A stretch of DNA of 17,151 nt from positions 4,662-21,812 of the forward strand of contig DEPP01000011.1 in NCBI GenBank assembly GCA_002358835.1, read 5' to 3'. Origin of the DNA: Bacteroidales bacterium UBA3389 (GTDB taxonomy: Bacteria; Bacteroidota; Bacteroidia; Bacteroidales; P3). Below, piece after piece: positions 14,580 to 17,151 of this stretch. Both the position numbers and the translations under genes were made by a program. A model generated the notes under the pieces. The model ran no database searches. It saw only the letters and a program-made list of their open reading frames with translations, and was not told the DNA's origin. The first letter of the stretch is position 1. The number at the start of each line of letters is the position of its first letter.

Positions 14580-16433
14580 ATGGGAGAGAGTGTATTGTTT
14601 TTAGATGAAAGTAAGTGCGTAAAGTGTTATGCTTGTGTGAGGTCTTGTCCTGTTAAGGCAATTCAAGTATGCAAAGAAAGTTCTAAGCCGACCATTGTCG
14701 ATGATAGGTGCATTGCTTGCGGGAATTGCTTGTCCGCTTGTTCTTATTCGGCAATTAAAACGGTTAGCAACATAGAACAAGTCGAGCGATTGTTGCAATC
14801 CGAAAACAAGGTTGCGGCAATATGCGACCCAAGCATAGCAGGAGAGTTCGATGACATAAGAGACTATCGCAAATTCGTTACAATGATAAGACGAATCGGC
14901 TTTGACTATGTTTGCGAAGTAAGTTTCGGAGTCGATTTGATTGCAAACAAACAAGCAACACTTTGTGAGAAGTTTCAAGGACGCAGTTTCATCAGTTCGC
15001 ATTGTCCTGTTGCGAATATGTATGTTGAAAAATATCAGCCGTCGCTTGTAAACAGCCTTTCCCCAATAGTACCTGCCGCCGTCGCTATGGCTTCGGTCGT
15101 TCGCAAACACTATGGCGAAGAAACAAAAATAGTAAACATAACTCCATGTCTTGGAATCAAAAAAGACAATTCACGATACGAAAAGAATTTACGAATAGAT
15201 GCTTTCCTGACTTTTGTGGAACTCAGACGCTTGTTTGAGAAATATGAAATAAAAGAAGAGTTTGCAGAATTCTCCGACTTTGATGAGCCGACGGGATACA
15301 AAGGTTCGTTATACCCCATAGCGGAAGGATTTGTTGAAGCTTGCGGAATGAATAACGAAATGTTGAATAGACATTTCCTCAACGTGGAAGGTAAAAATGA
15401 TGTGCCGGATGTTTTGAAACAATTCTCGAAACACAGCAACGAGTTCAACACACACTTCAATCTTTACTTCTGCAAGGGCTGTCTTATGGGTCCCGGATGC
15501 ACCAAAGGACAGAAATTCGTGCGTCATAACCTTGTAACCGAATACGCAAAGAAGAAAATAGAAACCCTCGACAAAGAAAAATGGCAGGAGAACATTGATA
15601 AATATGCGAACAAATCGGATTTGGTTGCCTTCTATAAAGCAGATGACAAAACATTGCCTAATCCCACAAAAGAAGAAATTGAAGCGGCATTTGCCAAACT
15701 TGGAAAACAAGCCGGCGGAAAACATACCAATTGTCGTTCCTGCGGATATGACACCTGCACCGAGCTTGCCATCGCCATGGCTCAAGGAATAGCAACTCCC
15801 GAAATGTGTTTCGCATATACGCAAAAAGGAAGCAGAGACGCAGACAACAGATTGAGAAACACAAAAACCGAACTTGTCGATTTGCAAAACGAATGCAATG
15901 ATTTGAAAGACGAACTGAATTCGCAGAAACTCGGTAACGGAGAATTAGTCCGCTCACTCTCTTTGATAATCCATCATATCTATCCCGGAATCGCAATTGT
16001 CGATTCTAAAATGAAAGTAACCGAATCGAACAACGGCTTTATCGAGATTCTCGGAGATGAAGCCAAAGAAATAGATGAAATAATCCCCGGATTGATAGGA
16101 GCAAGCATAAAGAGTCTTCTTCCGCAAGAATTATACAATCAGGTGGAATACGTTCTCAAAACTTCGGAAGATATTCTCAATAAGGACATCGAATACAACG
16201 GACATTTGATAAACGTGTCTATTTTCACCCTTATACCGCAAAAAAGCGTATGTATGATTTTCCGAAACCTGTATGCAGAAGAGGAACGTCCCGAAGAGAT
16301 TATCCACAGAGTTAATGAGGTGATAAAGGAAACCCTTTTGCAAGTTCAGCAGATAGGATTCATTCTCGGCGAAGGAGCAGCCAAGACAGAGAAACAACTA
16401 AGGTCGATAATCAAAACAATCGCCATGAAATAG
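14580..16433 (+). CDS. Fe-S / [FeFe]-hydrogenase-like PAS sensor protein
   Basis: A 617-residue soluble protein built like a sensory relative of [FeFe] hydrogenases. Residues 13-23 and 44-54 are two ferredoxin-type [4Fe-4S] motifs (CVKCYACVRSC, CIACGNCLSAC). Residues about 75-320 are the hydrogenase large-subunit domain with altered H-cluster motifs: SSHCP (C142) in place of TSCCP, TPCLGIKKD (C190) in place of MPCxxKK, and CKGCLMGPGC (C298, C301, C307) in place of the usual glycine-rich third motif. Residues 385-410 form a further 4Fe-4S domain (C385, C388, C393, C410 in NCRSCGYDTC...). A coiled coil (about 415-455) links to a PAS domain (about 460-570). Loss of the first motif's proton-transfer cysteine argues against hydrogen turnover. 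Relatives are often followed by a SpoIIE/PP2C phosphatase gene; none is present here. Confidence 0.85.
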   Translation: MGESVLFLDESKCVKCYACVRSCPVKAIQVCKESSKPTIVDDRCIACGNCLSACSYSAIKTVSNIEQVERLLQSENKVAAICDPSIAGEFDDIRDYRKFVTMIRRIGFDYVCEVSFGVDLIANKQATLCEKFQGRSFISSHCPVANMYVEKYQPSLVNSLSPIVPAAVAMASVVRKHYGEETKIVNITPCLGIKKDNSRYEKNLRIDAFLTFVELRRLFEKYEIKEEFAEFSDFDEPTGYKGSLYPIAEGFVEACGMNNEMLNRHFLNVEGKNDVPDVLKQFSKHSNEFNTHFNLYFCKGCLMGPGCTKGQKFVRHNLVTEYAKKKIETLDKEKWQENIDKYANKSDLVAFYKADDKTLPNPTKEEIEAAFAKLGKQAGGKHTNCRSCGYDTCTELAIAMAQGIATPEMCFAYTQKGSRDADNRLRNTKTELVDLQNECNDLKDELNSQKLGNGELVRSLSLIIHHIYPGIAIVDSKMKVTESNNGFIEILGDEAKEIDEIIPGLIGASIKSLLPQELYNQVEYVLKTSEDILNKDIEYNGHLINVSIFTLIPQKSVCMIFRNLYAEEERPEEIIHRVNEVIKETLLQVQQIGFILGEGAAKTEKQLRSIIKTIAMK

Positions 16434-16504
16434 AAACAAGGAAAGCGATTCGTATAGACAAAGAGCGAAAGCAAGCAAAGCAATATTCAATCCACAAAAA
16501 CAAA

Positions 16505-16534
16505 GAAGCAGGCACCCAAAGCCTGCTTTCGTTT
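16505..16534. terminator. Terminator between the Fe-S/PAS gene and the convergent gene
   Basis: Stem AAGCAGGC (16506-16513) with GCCTGCTT (16521-16528), 7-base loop, followed on the plus strand by TCGTTTT. On the minus strand the other side is also T-rich (CTTTGTTTTTG), so the hairpin can terminate both converging genes. Confidence 0.85.
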
Positions 16535-16959
16535 TACCATAAAGTCTCTTTCACGATTTTATCAAAAGCGATTTCGTATCCGTAGTCCGCAAAAACTTTC
16601 CTGATAAACTCTTGTTCTTTTGGTGTAATCGGCTTTGACGCATTTCTTCTGCGGAAATATTCTGCATACCCGAAGTAATTTTGCAGCCTTTTCCTGATTT
16701 GAGCGATGTCTTTCGCCTTCACATTTTCAAAAGACTTAGTCATACCATAAGCCATATCCACTTTCTTGTTCTCTACATAATGTTTGCAATTCGTTTTATC
16801 AATCAATCGATGATTCACAACCCTGAAAAACTCGTCGTTCTCTTTGCTGTACTCTGCCGAGATTCGACGCAGACATTTTTCGGCAAGCGGACAATCATCA
16901 CTTAAGCAGTTCAAATAACCCAAAGGTCTCTTTTCAAAATTAAAATACGTGGTCTTCAT
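16534..16959 (-). CDS. DUF6078-like small cysteine-containing protein
   Basis: A 141-residue cytoplasmic protein with no signal or membrane segment. The front carries a cysteine cluster, C18, C23 and C29 in NCLSDDCPLAEKC, and a later cysteine in KTNCKHYV, possibly a small metal site. The remainder is helical and basic (IAQIRKRLQNYFGYAEYFRRRNASKPI, split here by sense; ending IVKETLW). Layout and motifs resemble the DUF6078 family of Bacteroides, whose function is unknown; the match is from memory. The upstream region has only an imperfect -7 box (TATCTTTT near 17001). The gene converges on the Fe-S/PAS gene and shares its terminator. Confidence 0.7.
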   Translation of the reverse strand: MKTTYFNFEKRPLGYLNCLSDDCPLAEKCLRRISAEYSKENDEFFRVVNHRLIDKTNCKHYVENKKVDMAYGMTKSFENVKAKDIAQIRKRLQNYFGYAEYFRRRNASKPITPKEQEFIRKVFADYGYEIAFDKIVKETLW

Positions 16960-17036
16960 ATCGTCAGGCTTTGTTTTTTCAGTGATTTTAACGTTTTGAA
17001 AAGATAACTAATCAAAGCCTTGAAAAGTTCAAAAGA

Positions 17037-17151
17037 AGTATCAAAAAAAATCCGCTTATTGATACTGACAGTATCAGTTAGCGATACTACCAGTACCAGT
17101 TTGTGATACTACCAGTACCAGTTAGTGATACTACCAGTATCAGTTAGCGAT
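17037..17151. repeat. 22-bp tandem repeat of palindromic GATACT...AGTATC sites
   Basis: Four full units start at 17061, 17083, 17105 and 17127, exactly 22 bp apart, and a fifth begins at 17149 and is cut by the window end. Each unit contains GATACTnnCAGTAYC; the first and fourth are perfect inverted repeats (GATACTGACAGTATC and GATACTACCAGTATC), the middle two have one mismatch. Just before the array AGTATCAA (17037-17044) is the exact reverse complement of TTGATACT (17059-17066). The period is not a multiple of three, so this is not a coding repeat. Iterons or a row of operator sites for a dimeric protein are the likeliest roles. Confidence 0.8.

Noticed and set aside
16971..16991. Another 21-bp repeat unit upstream of the DUF6078-like gene (CTTTGTTTTTTCAG)
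   Set aside because: Only the first ten or so bases match the CTTTGTTTTA units and there is no second unit in phase.
17061..17151. CRISPR array
   Set aside because: The repeats are contiguous 22-bp units without unique spacers and no cas gene is present in the window.

Overview
The window is AT-rich bacterial chromosome from a member of the Bacteroidota, most likely an anaerobic Bacteroidales species. The evidence is a complete Bat (Bacteroides aerotolerance) gene cluster, a secreted protein with a type IX secretion (T9SS) C-terminal sorting domain, Bacteroidetes-type promoters (TTTG, about 20 bp, TAnnTTTG) and a short protein resembling the Bacteroides DUF6078 family. No tRNA, rRNA, CRISPR array or insertion sequence was recognised.

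Layout. Bases 1-208 hold two units of a degenerate 21-bp repeat and a hairpin terminator. Bases 209-3373 (minus) encode a 1054-residue secreted beta-propeller-like T9SS substrate with a near-perfect promoter. A 348-bp divergent spacer follows, carrying more 21-bp-phased repeats and a 13-bp inverted repeat. Bases 3722-12441 (plus) are one tight operon: moxR, a DUF58 protein, a membrane protein sharing a cytoplasmic domain with BatD, batA, batB, batC, a fused batD-batE and an rseC-like gene, ended by a bidirectional terminator. Bases 12514-13635 (minus) encode a membrane-anchored, possibly transglycosylase-like protein. Bases 13636-14009 hold its promoter, a terminator, a 24-codon ORF abutting that terminator, and a third 21-bp repeat block. 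A small exported protein (minus) and an Fe-S/[FeFe]-hydrogenase-like PAS protein (plus) are divergently transcribed from promoters with the same -7 box. The right end has a DUF6078-like gene (minus) and a 22-bp palindromic tandem repeat cut by the window edge.

How the genes work together. In the Bat cluster the MoxR ATPase is expected to act on the VWA-type proteins DUF58, BatA and BatB. BatA and BatB sit in the inner membrane with MIDAS-type metal sites. BatC (TPR lipoprotein), BatD (large periplasmic domain) and BatE (TPR plus SH3-like) would form the envelope part of the same machine. The cluster is classically linked to aerotolerance and envelope stress in Bacteroides and relatives, but its molecular activity is not settled. 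The Fe-S/PAS protein looks like a redox or gas sensor rather than a working hydrogenase.

The main points of interest are the BatD-BatE fusion with an internal signal peptide, an RseC-like gene with no Rnf genes beside it, the hydrogenase-like sensor without the phosphatase gene commonly next to it, and two intergenic repeat families with periods of about two helical turns (21 and 22 bp).
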